From: Streptomyces gilvus
Lineage (GTDB): Bacteria > Actinomycetota > Actinomycetes > Streptomycetales > Streptomycetaceae
Direction: 5' to 3'
DNA length: 64,000 nucleotides
Assembly: GCF_022513565.1 (NCBI RefSeq)
Contig: NZ_JAKWBE010000033.1
Span: 1 to 64,000 of the forward strand
This document shows positions 1 to 7,823 of this stretch, piece by piece; the first letter of the stretch is position 1, and the number at the start of each line of letters is the position of its first letter. The notes beneath the pieces were generated by a model. It had not been told where the DNA came from. It was given only the letters and a program-made list of their open reading frames with translations, and did no database searches. Both the position numbers and the translations under genes were made by a program.

Positions 1-52
1 AGGCCCGTACCGGCATCGCGGAGCGGACCTCGGCCCACTCCGCATCCGTCAT
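1..52 (-). pseudogene. IS5-type transposase N-terminus, cut by window edge
   Basis: Reading leftward from an ATG whose first base is 52, the sequence encodes MTDAEWAEVRSAMPV, which resembles the usual opening of actinobacterial IS5/IS4-type transposases (MTDAEWA..R..LP). The reading frame is still open at base 1, so the rest of the gene lies outside the window and I cannot tell whether it is intact. Only 17 codons are visible. The call rests on that short match alone, supported by the many other IS5-type remnants in this window. Confidence 0.5.
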
Positions 53-763
53 GTCACTCGGATAGCAGCCTGCCCGCCGTCCCGCAGCGATCGAACCGAA
101 CCGGTGCACGTAGCAGTCACACCCAGGGGTGACCGCAGTAGACGCAGCAACAGTGGTACTGCTCAACTGATCAGGCAACGGGCTTCCTTGGTCGTGCTGG
201 TGTCGTAACCGCGTCACTACCAAGGGGCCCGTTCGCTCATGCCCGCGACCGCACCCGAACCTCAGTCCAGACGACCACCCGCTGCCGCTCGAACAAGATC
301 CGGTTTGCCACAACGCACTGAGACCTCGCACCGACAAACCCGCAGCGACGCGAGAGCGACGTCGCGGCAGTGCCGGCGGCGAATATGAGATGAGGATCGT
401 CGCTGCGCGCCTGCATCAACTCGCTTTCGGAACACGCTCGAGCGCTGCCCGGCCCGGCCTGCGGTCCCCATGTCGGCTTGCCACCGGAAAGGTCCGGTCT
501 CCGTTCTGGCCCGTCAGCATGAACAGGCTCTCCAGAGCGGCCGGCCCGCGGGAGGGCCGGATCGTCCGCCTCTCTGCACTGACGGGCAGGCCCGCCCCGA
601 CGAAGACCAAAAAGGGGGGAGCCGCACCACCCAGGGCCCATGGAACCCGGCGCAGCGGTAGCGTCACGCGACGGTCCACCCCCGTTGTCACAGAGACATC
701 ACGGGCGGACCACCGAGCCACTCAACGAACGCACCCCGCTGACGGATCGAGGTCGAAGGCGGG
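53..763. other. No convincing gene; left flank of a decayed element
   Basis: This stretch lies between the transposase start and the LacI gene. It holds the inverted repeat at 177-233. All open frames of any length overlap one another on both strands, lack ribosome binding sites and show no family motif, so I treat them as noise. It is probably a mix of insertion-sequence end and degenerate DNA. Confidence 0.4.
177..233. repeat. Long imperfect inverted repeat beside transposase start
   Basis: Bases 177-196 (AACGGGCTTCCTTGGTCGTG) pair with the reverse complement of 215-233 (CACTACCAAGGGGCCCGTT) apart from one bulge and a few mismatches, around an 18-base loop. No T-tract follows. It may be the terminal inverted repeat of the element whose transposase starts at 52, or two abutting element ends, or a terminator. 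Confidence 0.4.
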
Positions 764-1792
764 TCACGTCGTGCCGCGGACCTTCAGGCTCGGTGTCAAG
801 ACGATGGGGGGTGGCAGTTCGCCTGCGAGGAGCTGGCCGACCTGGTGGATGGCCAGTTCGCCCAGCCGCCGCTTGTCGATGTGAAGCGTGGTCAGTGGCG
901 GGTCGACCAGATCGACGACGCTCAGCCCGTCGTAGCCGACCAGTGCGCAGTGGTCCGGTACATGGACGCCGAGCCCGCGGGCGGCCCGCAGTGCGCCGAT
1001 CGCAACGAGGTCGTTGAAGGCGACCACGGCGGTGAGGTCCGCACGCGCGGTGTACAGCGCCTCGAACGCGGCGGCGCCCCCGGCCGGGGACTGCTCAGCC
1101 ATGACGATCCAGTTCTCGTCGACGGGCAGTCCATGCTCGCCGGCGACTTCGAGGAAGGTACGGCGCCGGACCAGAGGGGCGTTCACGCACTCGCAGTCGA
1201 TCAGGCCGATCCGGCGGTGCCCGCGGTCGATGAGGTGCTGCAGCCCGGCCCGGATCCCGGCCGCGGTGTCGATGTGGACCAACGCGTGGTTCGACGAGTC
1301 CAGCGCGCGGTCGACCACCACCAGCGGCACGGTGCCCACGTACGGCTCGAGCTGCGCATCGGAATGGCTGATGTAGCCGACCAGAGCGTCAACCTGCTGG
1401 CCGAGGGAGCGGACCATGGCCAGCTCCCGGGACCGGTCGTTCTCGGTGCTGGCCACGAGCACCTGCCAGTCGCGTTCGTCCGCGGCCGCAATCACTCCCG
1501 CCACGAACTCCGGGAAGAAGGGGTTGACCACATCGGGGACGATGAGCCCGACGGACACGACGTCCGGGCGGACCAGGCCCCGGCCGAACCGGCTGGGCCG
1601 ATACCGCAACTGCCTGGCGACTTCGAGCACGCGTTGCTGAGTCCCCGGGTCGATCTCCCCCTTGCCGTTGATCGCCCGGGAGACGGTCTGATGGGACACG
1701 CCTGCCGCCTGAGCGACGTCACGGAGCGTGACGCGCTTGGCGCTTCTCACACCCCGTGCCCGCTGGTCGTTCGTTTCCCGCTGTCCCGCCAC
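764..1792 (-). CDS. LacI-family transcriptional regulator
   Basis: This is a full-length (342 aa) LacI/GalR repressor. The N-terminal helix-turn-helix lies at about residues 21-45 (VTLRDVAQAAGVSHQTVSR) with the hinge ending near RYRPSRFGRGL, followed by a periplasmic-binding-protein-like sugar sensor domain (VGLIVPDVVNPFF onward) to residue 342. Such proteins repress sugar uptake or hydrolase genes until a sugar ligand binds. The GTG start at 1792 gives a family-typical length with a short basic extension. The divergent region to 1971 holds a CGTTAACG repeat pair that is a plausible operator, but the divergent gene is only a short hypothetical, so the regulated sugar genes may have been lost. 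Confidence 0.9.
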   Translation of the reverse strand: MAGQRETNDQRARGVRSAKRVTLRDVAQAAGVSHQTVSRAINGKGEIDPGTQQRVLEVARQLRYRPSRFGRGLVRPDVVSVGLIVPDVVNPFFPEFVAGVIAAADERDWQVLVASTENDRSRELAMVRSLGQQVDALVGYISHSDAQLEPYVGTVPLVVVDRALDSSNHALVHIDTAAGIRAGLQHLIDRGHRRIGLIDCECVNAPLVRRRTFLEVAGEHGLPVDENWIVMAEQSPAGGAAAFEALYTARADLTAVVAFNDLVAIGALRAARGLGVHVPDHCALVGYDGLSVVDLVDPPLTTLHIDKRRLGELAIHQVGQLLAGELPPPIVLTPSLKVRGTT

Positions 1793-1928
1793 GTTGCCCG
1801 CTCACTTCTGTCCCTGTACCGCCCTGTGCCCAAGTCAACCAGGTCCACCGGCCTGCCGGCGCCGCCGGCGGACGGTAAGCCGTCCGCCGGCGGGCGTTGA
1901 CGGAATCCGCTCCCCTGAGCAAGAATCA

Positions 1929-1948
1929 CGTTAACGGTCACGTTAACG
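1929..1948. promoter_or_regulatory. Candidate LacI operator (tandem CGTTAACG)
   Basis: Two perfect 8-bp palindromes CGTTAACG lie at 1929-1936 and 1941-1948, separated by GTCA, with a further half site (GTAACGG) just after. LacI-family operators in actinobacteria often have a central CG in an AT-rich palindrome. The site lies between the divergent LacI gene and the short gene at 1972, where autoregulation would be expected. Confidence 0.5.
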
Positions 1949-1971
1949 GTAACGGAGCGAAGGAGATCGCA

Positions 1972-2223
1972 ATGGCCTCTTTGAAGGGCCCCCTACCGCA
2001 CGAACCCCACCCGACGCTCCGTGGCGTATTCAGCACCTGGCAGGCACAGGCCGGCGTCTATTCGGCGCTGCCGCACGCACCCGTGGAACCGGACGACCCG
2101 CGCCCTTGGTGGCACCGACTGAGAATCCGGCTGAAGCAGCCGAGCAGCCGTCAATCCCGGCCCAGCCACCCCACCGTCCACCCCCGGGGCTGCCCTGCCC
2201 CCAGCGGAGATGGCCGGAGCTGA
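1972..2223 (+). CDS. Short hypothetical protein divergent from LacI
   Basis: The ATG at 1972 is preceded at a good distance by GAAGGAGA, a strong ribosome binding site, and follows the candidate LacI operator. The 83-residue product begins MASLKGPLPHEPHPTLRG, has a Trp-rich middle (RPWWHRLRIRLK near residue 50) and a Pro/Arg-rich tail. I do not recognise it. The normal start signals and the disordered tail suggest a gene whose original 3' part was lost, so that the visible end is read into foreign DNA. A LacI-controlled transporter or hydrolase would be the expected partner, but nothing in the protein shows this. Confidence 0.45.
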   Translation: MASLKGPLPHEPHPTLRGVFSTWQAQAGVYSALPHAPVEPDDPRPWWHRLRIRLKQPSSRQSRPSHPTVHPRGCPAPSGDGRS

Positions 2224-2513
2224 CCAGCACTGTCCCCTGGCCCGAGGGTCACATCCACCGGCAGGGACGGACCGAGAGTGAGCCTGCGACAGCGGGGACG
2301 ACGAACGCGCCGATCACCAGGCCATGCTGCGAGCACCGGTCGCAATGACGCCTGGTAACAGCGACCCAACGCACAACAGCTACCGCAGTGGCCACCGGAT
2401 AAGGCTCATGGAGACGAGTGAAGCGCCCCGCCCCGACCGAGGCCTGAACCCGGACGAGGCGCCGACCCCTTCGCGATCAAGGAACTCCTCGGCCACCCGA
2501 CAGGCCCCCACGC
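2224..2513. other. Degenerate spacer
   Basis: No intact gene is visible. The only recognisable coding-like piece is a 16-codon match to tyrosine recombinases at 2455-2502. The stretch adjoins the Ku remnant, so it looks like a rearrangement scar. Confidence 0.35.
2455..2502 (+). pseudogene. Possible tyrosine-recombinase tail remnant
   Basis: One plus-strand frame reads RGADPFAIKELLGHPT. This resembles the segment around the GH dipeptide near the C-terminus of phage-type integrases (typically ADPFAIKELLGHxSI). Only 16 codons match and both sides are unrecognisable, so the assignment is tentative. If right, an integrase fragment abuts the Ku fragment on the opposite strand. Confidence 0.25.
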
Positions 2514-2757
2514 CAACCGACTCCGGCAGGGCGGACATCAGGTCCAGCACCTTCCCCGGCTGCTCCTGCTCCTCGGGGGCTTCGGGGAGCGGGTGGCGCT
2601 CCCGCTTCGCCTCGATCACCTGGGCCAGGGCCTCGGTCCAGGTGTCCTGGAACTCCTCCCCCTCCAGGTCCCCGCGGGCCATCGTGTCCATCAGCGCCAG
2701 CGCGCCCTCGATCTCGTCCTCGTCCACGTCCACGTCGACGGGCGGCGGGAAGATCAG
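2514..2757 (-). pseudogene. Ku DNA-end-binding protein, C-terminal remnant
   Basis: On the minus strand the sequence encodes EIEGALALMDTMARGDLEG, EEFQDTWTEALAQVIEAK and GKVLDLMSALPESV. These match the conserved C-terminal region of bacterial Ku (the non-homologous end-joining protein that partners LigD), where a variable residue run is followed by ALMDTMA..D.E.F.DTYTEAL..VIEAK and PGKVLDLMAAL.ESV. The Ku core beta-barrel is absent and homology stops after ESV at about 2514, so the piece cannot make a working protein. The longer open frame it sits in runs antisense through the methyltransferase gene and is not a real gene. Confidence 0.65.
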
Positions 2758-2880
2758 CGGGGGTTCGAAGAGCGCGAGTGGCTTCGAGTGAGCACGTATT
2801 TCTGAGCTGTCCGCGCGGGTCAGACAGTGAGTAGGGTCGTGACAACATGCCGATCTTGACTGAAGTCTGGGAGGGTGCCG

Positions 2881-3696
2881 GTGTCGATGACGGTGTTCGA
2901 CAGGAGTGAGCGGCTCATATGGGCGGGTCAGGGTGCCGCTTATGCCGGAAGCTTCGCCAAGCTGTGCGCCTATCCGGTGCCGCAGTTGCTCGATGCCGCC
3001 GAGGTAGGGCCAGGCTCGCGGATGCTGGATGTAGGGACTGGGCCGGGGACGGTCGCTGCTGCCGCATGTGCCCGGGGCGCGACGGTGACGGCCGTGGATG
3101 CGGAGCCGACCATGGTCGAGTTGGCCAAACAGGCCGCACCCGCGGCTGACGTGCGCGTGGCCGCTCTTCCTCGGCTGCCCTTCACCGACGGAGAGTTCGA
3201 CGCCGTCGTGGCCAACTTCGTGCTGAACCACGTGGGTCAGCCCAAGATTGCCTTGGCCGAACTGCGCCGTGTCGTGAGGCCCAACGGTTGGATCGCGTTG
3301 ACGATATGGGCGGTGCCGCCGGCCGCAGGACAGACTCTGATCGGCCGCGCGATCCAAGCCGCGGGTGCGGTGCGTCCACCCCACCTGCCCGCAGGGCTGG
3401 CCCCCGACGATGATTTTCCCCGCGACGAGAGCGGCCTGGCGGGGCTGATGGATGCGGCAGGGCTGCGTGCGGCGGTGTGCGAGACCTTGCGCTGGGATCA
3501 CCGCGCGAGCGCCGACGAGTGGTGGAGCGGACCTGCGAGTGGAGTGGCCTTCGGCGGGCAGCTGGTGCAGAGCCAGACGCCTCGGATCCGTGCCGAGATC
3601 AAGCGTCACTTCGATCTATTCAGCGCCGAGTTTGCTGGCCAGGACGGTCTACTGACGTTGCCGCATGCGGCCTTGCTCGCGCGTGCGCGTCGCTGA
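2881..3696 (+). CDS. SAM-dependent class I methyltransferase
   Basis: The product (about 271 aa) has the Rossmann methyltransferase core: motif I LDVGTGPGTVA near residue 50, the acidic strand-2 end VTAVDAEPTM, motif II FDAVVANFVLNHV and the post-motif LRRVVRPNGWIALTIW. It belongs to the Methyltransf_11/25 type of small-molecule methyltransferases; the substrate is not visible. GGGAGG at 2869-2874 is too close to the GTG at 2875, so GTG 2881 or ATG 2887 is the likely start. It stands alone between the Ku remnant and the convergent two-component operon, so context gives no pathway. A non-coding gap of about 240 bases follows. Confidence 0.85.
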   Translation: MSMTVFDRSERLIWAGQGAAYAGSFAKLCAYPVPQLLDAAEVGPGSRMLDVGTGPGTVAAAACARGATVTAVDAEPTMVELAKQAAPAADVRVAALPRLPFTDGEFDAVVANFVLNHVGQPKIALAELRRVVRPNGWIALTIWAVPPAAGQTLIGRAIQAAGAVRPPHLPAGLAPDDDFPRDESGLAGLMDAAGLRAAVCETLRWDHRASADEWWSGPASGVAFGGQLVQSQTPRIRAEIKRHFDLFSAEFAGQDGLLTLPHAALLARARR

Positions 3697-3940
3697 CCCA
3701 GGTCGGCAGCGGTCAGACAGGAGGCCGAGCCGGCGGGGCGCCCATCTGAAGTTCGGCCGCTCTCATCTGTGTACGGACCAATGTCCCGACCTGTCACCGC
3801 CGATGTCTGCTCGGCCGCACCGCCGCGGGGAGTACGCCGCGGTCACCGTTCAGCCCGGCGGTCCCCCGGCGGCGGGGAAGAGCGGCAGGCGCCGGATGCC
3901 GGCCGGGTGCGACGTACGGGGCCGGCGCGGCGGCAGTCCG

Positions 3941-4648
3941 TCAGGTGTCCGGCCGTCGGCGGGCAGGCCTGTCCCCCGGCGTGATCAGGTGGTTCTCGTA
4001 GGCGTACACGACCGCGTGGACCCGGTCACGCAGGCCGAGCTTCTCCAGGGCATGACCGAGGTGGGTCTTGACGGTCGTCTCGGCGATGAGGAGTGTGCGG
4101 GCGATTTCGGTGTTGGTCAGGCCACCGGCCACGAGGTCGAAGATCTCGCGTTCGCGGGTGGTCAGCCGGCCCAGGGCAACTGGTGGCCGCGGTGAGGCGG
4201 GCCCGCGGGCGGTGAACGCCTCGATCAGGCGCCTGGTCACAGCCGGGGAGATCAGGGCGTTGCCGGCGGCAGCGACGCGCACCGCCAGGAGCAGTTCCTC
4301 GGGCGAGGCGTGTTTGAGGAGGAAACCGTAAGCTCCGGCGCCCAGTGCGTCGTACACGTACTCGTCCAGGTCATAGGTGGTGAGGACGACCACCCGGGGG
4401 GCCGTCTCGGGTGAATCGCCAACGATCCGGCGGGTGGCCTCGAGTCCGTCCATCACCGGCATCCTGATGTCCATCAGCAGGACGTCGGGGGCGAGATCGC
4501 GGGCGAGTTCCACCGCGGCCGCGCCGTTCGGGGCCTGGGCGACCACGGCGAGATCTGGCTGGCTGTCGAGCAGTGCCACGAGGGCGGCACGGACCAGTGC
4601 CTGGTCGTCGGCGACCAGTACGGTCACGGGCTTGGCGGTCCCCGTCAT
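3941..4648 (-). CDS. NarL/LuxR-family response regulator
   Basis: This 235-residue protein has a receiver domain (VLVADDQALVR at the N-terminus, phospho-acceptor Asp about residue 60 in VLLMDIRMP, switch Thr in VVLTTYD and conserved Lys in GFLLKHA) and a C-terminal LuxR-type helix-turn-helix (LTTREREIFDLVAGG through AETTVKTHL). Its ATG overlaps the kinase stop as TGATG at 4646-4650, so the two are translationally coupled. It is the last gene of a four-gene minus-strand operon (ABC ATPase, permease, kinase, regulator). Such modules usually sense cell-envelope stress or an antibiotic and induce their own exporter. The partner kinase frame is broken, so the regulator may be orphaned. Confidence 0.93.
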   Translation of the reverse strand: MTGTAKPVTVLVADDQALVRAALVALLDSQPDLAVVAQAPNGAAAVELARDLAPDVLLMDIRMPVMDGLEATRRIVGDSPETAPRVVVLTTYDLDEYVYDALGAGAYGFLLKHASPEELLLAVRVAAAGNALISPAVTRRLIEAFTARGPASPRPPVALGRLTTREREIFDLVAGGLTNTEIARTLLIAETTVKTHLGHALEKLGLRDRVHAVVYAYENHLITPGDRPARRRPDT

Positions 4649-5807
4649 CAGGCGCCGCCCGGGGGGTCGTAGGGGAGCACGGCCGCGACCTTGAAGCCGC
4701 CGGCCGTGGCAGCGGCGTGGACAGCACCGCCGTACAGCGCGGCTCGCTCGCGCATGCCGAGCAGCCCGCGGCCGCCCGGCTCGGGGCGGCCGGTCACGCG
4801 GCCCGGTCCCGGCGAACCGTTGACGATCTCCATGGCGAGGCGGCCGTCCAGGTAGCGCAGGGTCACCTGGGCCGTGGCTCCCGGCGCATGCCTGGCCACG
4901 TTGGTCAGCGCCTCCTGGACGATGCGGTACGCCGACAGCTCAAGGCCCGGGTCGAGGTCCCGCACCCGTCCGGCCACCGCCAGGTCCGCCGGGACACCGG
5001 CGTCACGGGAGGCGGCCAGCAGAGTACCGAGGTCGGCCAGGGTCGGGGCCGGCCGTCGGGCCGGGCCCGCCTCCCCCGCGTCCTCGCCGCCCTCCCGGCG
5101 CAGCACGCCGAGCAGCTGGCTCAGCCCGGAGAGCGCCTCACGGGACAGCCGCTCGCCGTGCCGAGCACCTCTGCCGGTTCCGCGCCGGTGATCCGGGCGG
5201 CCCCTGCCTGCAGGGCGATCGCCGACAGCTGGTGGGCCAGCACGTCGTGCAACTCACGGGCGATCCGCGCCCGTTCGGCGAGATGGGCGGCCTCGATGGC
5301 GGAGGTGACCGCGTCGCGCCGGGCCATGGCCGCGTCACCGACCAGGAACGCGGCTCCGAGCAGCGCGAACGGGACGCCGGCCATCCGGAACGAGTTCCAT
5401 GTCACCGCGACCGCCGCCCCGATGGCCAGGCCGGACCAGCCGAGCCATCGGGCGTATCGGCTGACCCTGGTGCCGTAGGCGCCCAGTCCGTACGCGGCCA
5501 CCAGCACCGCCGCGGACACGGCTGCCTCGTTCTGCCGCAGCACGTGACGGATGACGAGCACCGTGAGGGCGATCAGCAGCACCGTCACCGGGAACCGCCG
5601 CCGCCACAGGAACGGGACCGAGATGGCCAGCGCCAGCGCCAGATAGCCGAGGACGACCGGGGTGGCCGGCACGTGCGTCGGCGGCTTCCACCACCACGGC
5701 ACGTCGGGCGCGGCCCAGCCGAACAGACCGGCCGCCACGAGCAGGTCGCCCCGCCGTGCCGTGGCCAGCTCGCGCAGCACCCGTCGGCCGGAGGATGAGG
5801 ACACCAT
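4648..5807 (-). pseudogene. Sensor histidine kinase, frameshifted
   Basis: The N-terminal part, from the ATG at 5807, has a hydrophobic multi-pass membrane region and then the HisKA_3 dimerisation helix with the phospho-acceptor His in ARIARELHDVLAHQLSAIA. That frame ends at about 5121. The C-terminal part continues in another frame: GERLSREALSGLSQLLGVLR, the N-box LSAYRIVQEALTNVARHA and the G-box GRGLLGMRERAALYGG, ending at 4648. The frame change is near 5157, at LGTA/GERL, where about one codon plus a partial codon seems lost. Spliced together the two parts make a normal kinase of about 385 residues. Its start overlaps the permease stop (TGATG) and its stop overlaps the regulator start. Whether the break is real decay or a sequence error cannot be told here. 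Confidence 0.8.
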
Positions 5808-6757
5808 CAGGCCACGTCGGCGCGGCGGAACAGGGTCACCGCCACGGCCATGCACACGAGCAGGGTCGCGGCCAGCCCGGTGAGGCCGAGCAGATGACCG
5901 GGCGGCGTCTGGTCGGCGTTGATGAACCGGGACCAGAAGTTGGTCGGCAGCGTGGTGATCGACCGCTGGCCGACGGCGAAGCCCATCCAGCCCTGCACCC
6001 AGGTGGCGGGAGACCAGCGGCCCACGCCGGGCAGCGAGGCCGCCACCAGCATCGCGACGAACAAACCCGCGGCGGTCGCCATGGTGCCGATCGTGCCGCG
6101 GGTGAGAACCGCCGCGAGCACCCCGACCGCCGCGAAAGCGGCCAGGACCAGCAACGACCGCGCGGCCTGCGAGCCCGCCCAGCTCGCCGCCCCGGCCAGC
6201 GACTGGTGCGGGTTCGCCAGGTGCTGCGTCCTGGTCAGCACGGGGCCCGCCACGGCCAGCGCGGCCCAGCACGCAGCGATCAGCCAGACGCCGGCCAGCC
6301 AGAGGCTGACCAGCTTCGCGGCGAGCACCCGCCACCGGTGGCCTACCTGGGTGAGCACGTTCTTCAGCGTGCGCCCCGACCACTCCCCGCCGATATGCCC
6401 GCCGGCCAGCAGCGCCAGCGCCAGCGCTCCGGGAAGGGAAGCCATCAGGCCCGCCGCCTCGGCGCCGGCCGCGACCGGGTCCAGCTGGGCGGCGACGTGC
6501 ACCTCGTTCGCCAGGCTCTGCACGTAGTCCTCCGTGTTCTCGATCCCCACCTTCGCCCGGGCGTCTGTGCAGGCCGCCCCCGGCTGCATCCCGAGCGCGC
6601 CGCACGACGGTATCCGCCGCACCGACGTCAGGACGTCGTGCCGGGCGTTGTCGGTGCCGCCCACGGCCAGCAGTACGGTGAACAGTGCGGCCGCGAACGT
6701 CACCCCCCACAGCAGCGGCCGGTTGAGCTTGCGCAGCTCAGCACGGAGCAGTCTCAT
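5807..6757 (-). CDS. ABC transporter permease
   Basis: The 316-residue protein starts MRLLRAELRKLNRP, typical of ABC-2 type permeases, and has about six hydrophobic segments (for example LLWGVTFAAALFTVLLAVGG, ALALALLAGGHIGGE and LTGLAATLLVCMAVAVTLF). A large extracytoplasmic loop follows the first helix and contains two cysteines (PSCGALGMQPGAAC), possibly a disulfide. It lies between the ATPase gene, with which it overlaps by 20 bases, and the kinase gene, with which it overlaps by one base. It should form the membrane half of an exporter with that ATPase. The substrate is unknown; a lipid, peptide or antibiotic is usual for two-component-linked exporters. Confidence 0.85.
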   Translation of the reverse strand: MRLLRAELRKLNRPLLWGVTFAAALFTVLLAVGGTDNARHDVLTSVRRIPSCGALGMQPGAACTDARAKVGIENTEDYVQSLANEVHVAAQLDPVAAGAEAAGLMASLPGALALALLAGGHIGGEWSGRTLKNVLTQVGHRWRVLAAKLVSLWLAGVWLIAACWAALAVAGPVLTRTQHLANPHQSLAGAASWAGSQAARSLLVLAAFAAVGVLAAVLTRGTIGTMATAAGLFVAMLVAASLPGVGRWSPATWVQGWMGFAVGQRSITTLPTNFWSRFINADQTPPGHLLGLTGLAATLLVCMAVAVTLFRRADVA

Positions 6758-7682
6758 CGGATTCCTCCCCCTCTTCCTTCCCCTCGCCGTCGGTCAACCC
6801 CGTATCGGTCAACCGCAAGAACGCCTCTTCCAGGCCCAGATGTTCGACCCGGATCTGCCGGGCCCACACACCGCCGCGCCCCAGCGCCGCGTTCACCTCA
6901 CGCCCCTCCGGCCCGTCGACCACCAGCGTGTTCCGGCCTTCGGTACGGACCGGCCACCGGGCGAGCAGCATCCGTGCCGCGTCCTGCTCGCTCTCGTCCA
7001 GCACGACCCGTACCACGGGCCGTGCGGCGGCCACTTCGCTCACCCGGCCGTGCTCGACGAGACGGCCCGCGTTCACCACCGCGACCCGGTCGCAGACCTG
7101 CTCGACCTCGGCCAGCAGATGGCTGGACAGGAACACCGTCATACCGTCGGCGGCCAGCGAGCGCAGCAGGGCGCGGAACTCCCGGATCCCGGCCGGGTCC
7201 ATGCCATTGGTCGGCTCGTCGAGGAGCAGCAGCACCGGGTCGCGCAGCAGCGCCGCCGCCAGCCCCAGCCGCTGCCGCATGCCCTGGGAGTACGCCTTGA
7301 CCTTGCGGTCCGCGACGCCGGTGAGGGAAACCCGCTCCAGCGCGGCGTCCACAGCGCTGGCGGCCGACAGCGGCGGCCCGTGCAGCGCCAGCACTTCGAG
7401 ATTCTGCCTCCCCGTCAACCACGGATGGAACGCGGGCTCCTCGATGATCGCCCCGACCCTGGACAGGCCGTCCGGGTCCGGCAACGGCCGCTCGTTCACC
7501 CAGGCCCGCCCCGCACTCGGCCTGATCAGGCCGAGCAGCATCCGCATCGTCGTAGTCTTGCCCGACCCGTTCGGGCCGAGGAAACCGAACACCTGGCCCC
7601 CCTCGACCACCAACCCGAGGCCGTCGACGGCCACCGTGGTCCCGTACCGCTTGGTCAGTCCCTCGCATCGGATGACTTCCAT
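6738..7682 (-). CDS. ABC transporter ATP-binding protein
   Basis: A 314-residue ABC-2 type ATPase. Visible motifs are Walker A GPNGSGKTT near residue 36, the signature YSQGMRQR, Walker B LLLLLDEPTNGMDP and the switch His in VFLSSHLLAE. The start is the ATG at 7682 (MEVIRCEGLTKRYG); the longer open frame upstream is antisense to the lipase gene. A C-terminal extension of about 90 residues (LVVDGPEGREVNAAL onward) is common in drug-type exporters. It is the first gene of the coupled operon that continues with the permease, kinase and regulator, and drives the export that the two-component pair would control. Confidence 0.92.
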   Translation of the reverse strand: MEVIRCEGLTKRYGTTVAVDGLGLVVEGGQVFGFLGPNGSGKTTTMRMLLGLIRPSAGRAWVNERPLPDPDGLSRVGAIIEEPAFHPWLTGRQNLEVLALHGPPLSAASAVDAALERVSLTGVADRKVKAYSQGMRQRLGLAAALLRDPVLLLLDEPTNGMDPAGIREFRALLRSLAADGMTVFLSSHLLAEVEQVCDRVAVVNAGRLVEHGRVSEVAAARPVVRVVLDESEQDAARMLLARWPVRTEGRNTLVVDGPEGREVNAALGRGGVWARQIRVEHLGLEEAFLRLTDTGLTDGEGKEEGEESDETAPC

Positions 7683-7750
7683 GCCACGACGGTAGACAGC
7701 GCCACCCGCCGCGTCCTCATCCCCGGCGCCGAACCTCCGCCGCGCCCAAC

Positions 7751-7765
7751 TCGTCGAATCGACGA
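7751..7765. promoter_or_regulatory. 15-bp palindrome in divergent promoter region
   Basis: TCGTCGAATCGACGA is a perfect inverted repeat of two 7-bp arms around a central A. It lies between the divergent ABC operon (start 7682) and the lipase gene (start 7824), where a regulator such as the operon's own NarL protein could bind both promoters. No direct evidence of the binder exists. Confidence 0.35.
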
Positions 7766-7823
7766 CCCCGGATGCGCCGCGAGCACGACGACCCGCAGCC
7801 GGGCGCTCCCTAGCGTCGTGGGC

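Noticed and set aside
6534..7823. Plus-strand frame continuing upstream of the lipase gene
   Set aside because: It is antisense to the ABC ATPase. The lipoprotein signal peptide starting at 7824 fixes the true start.
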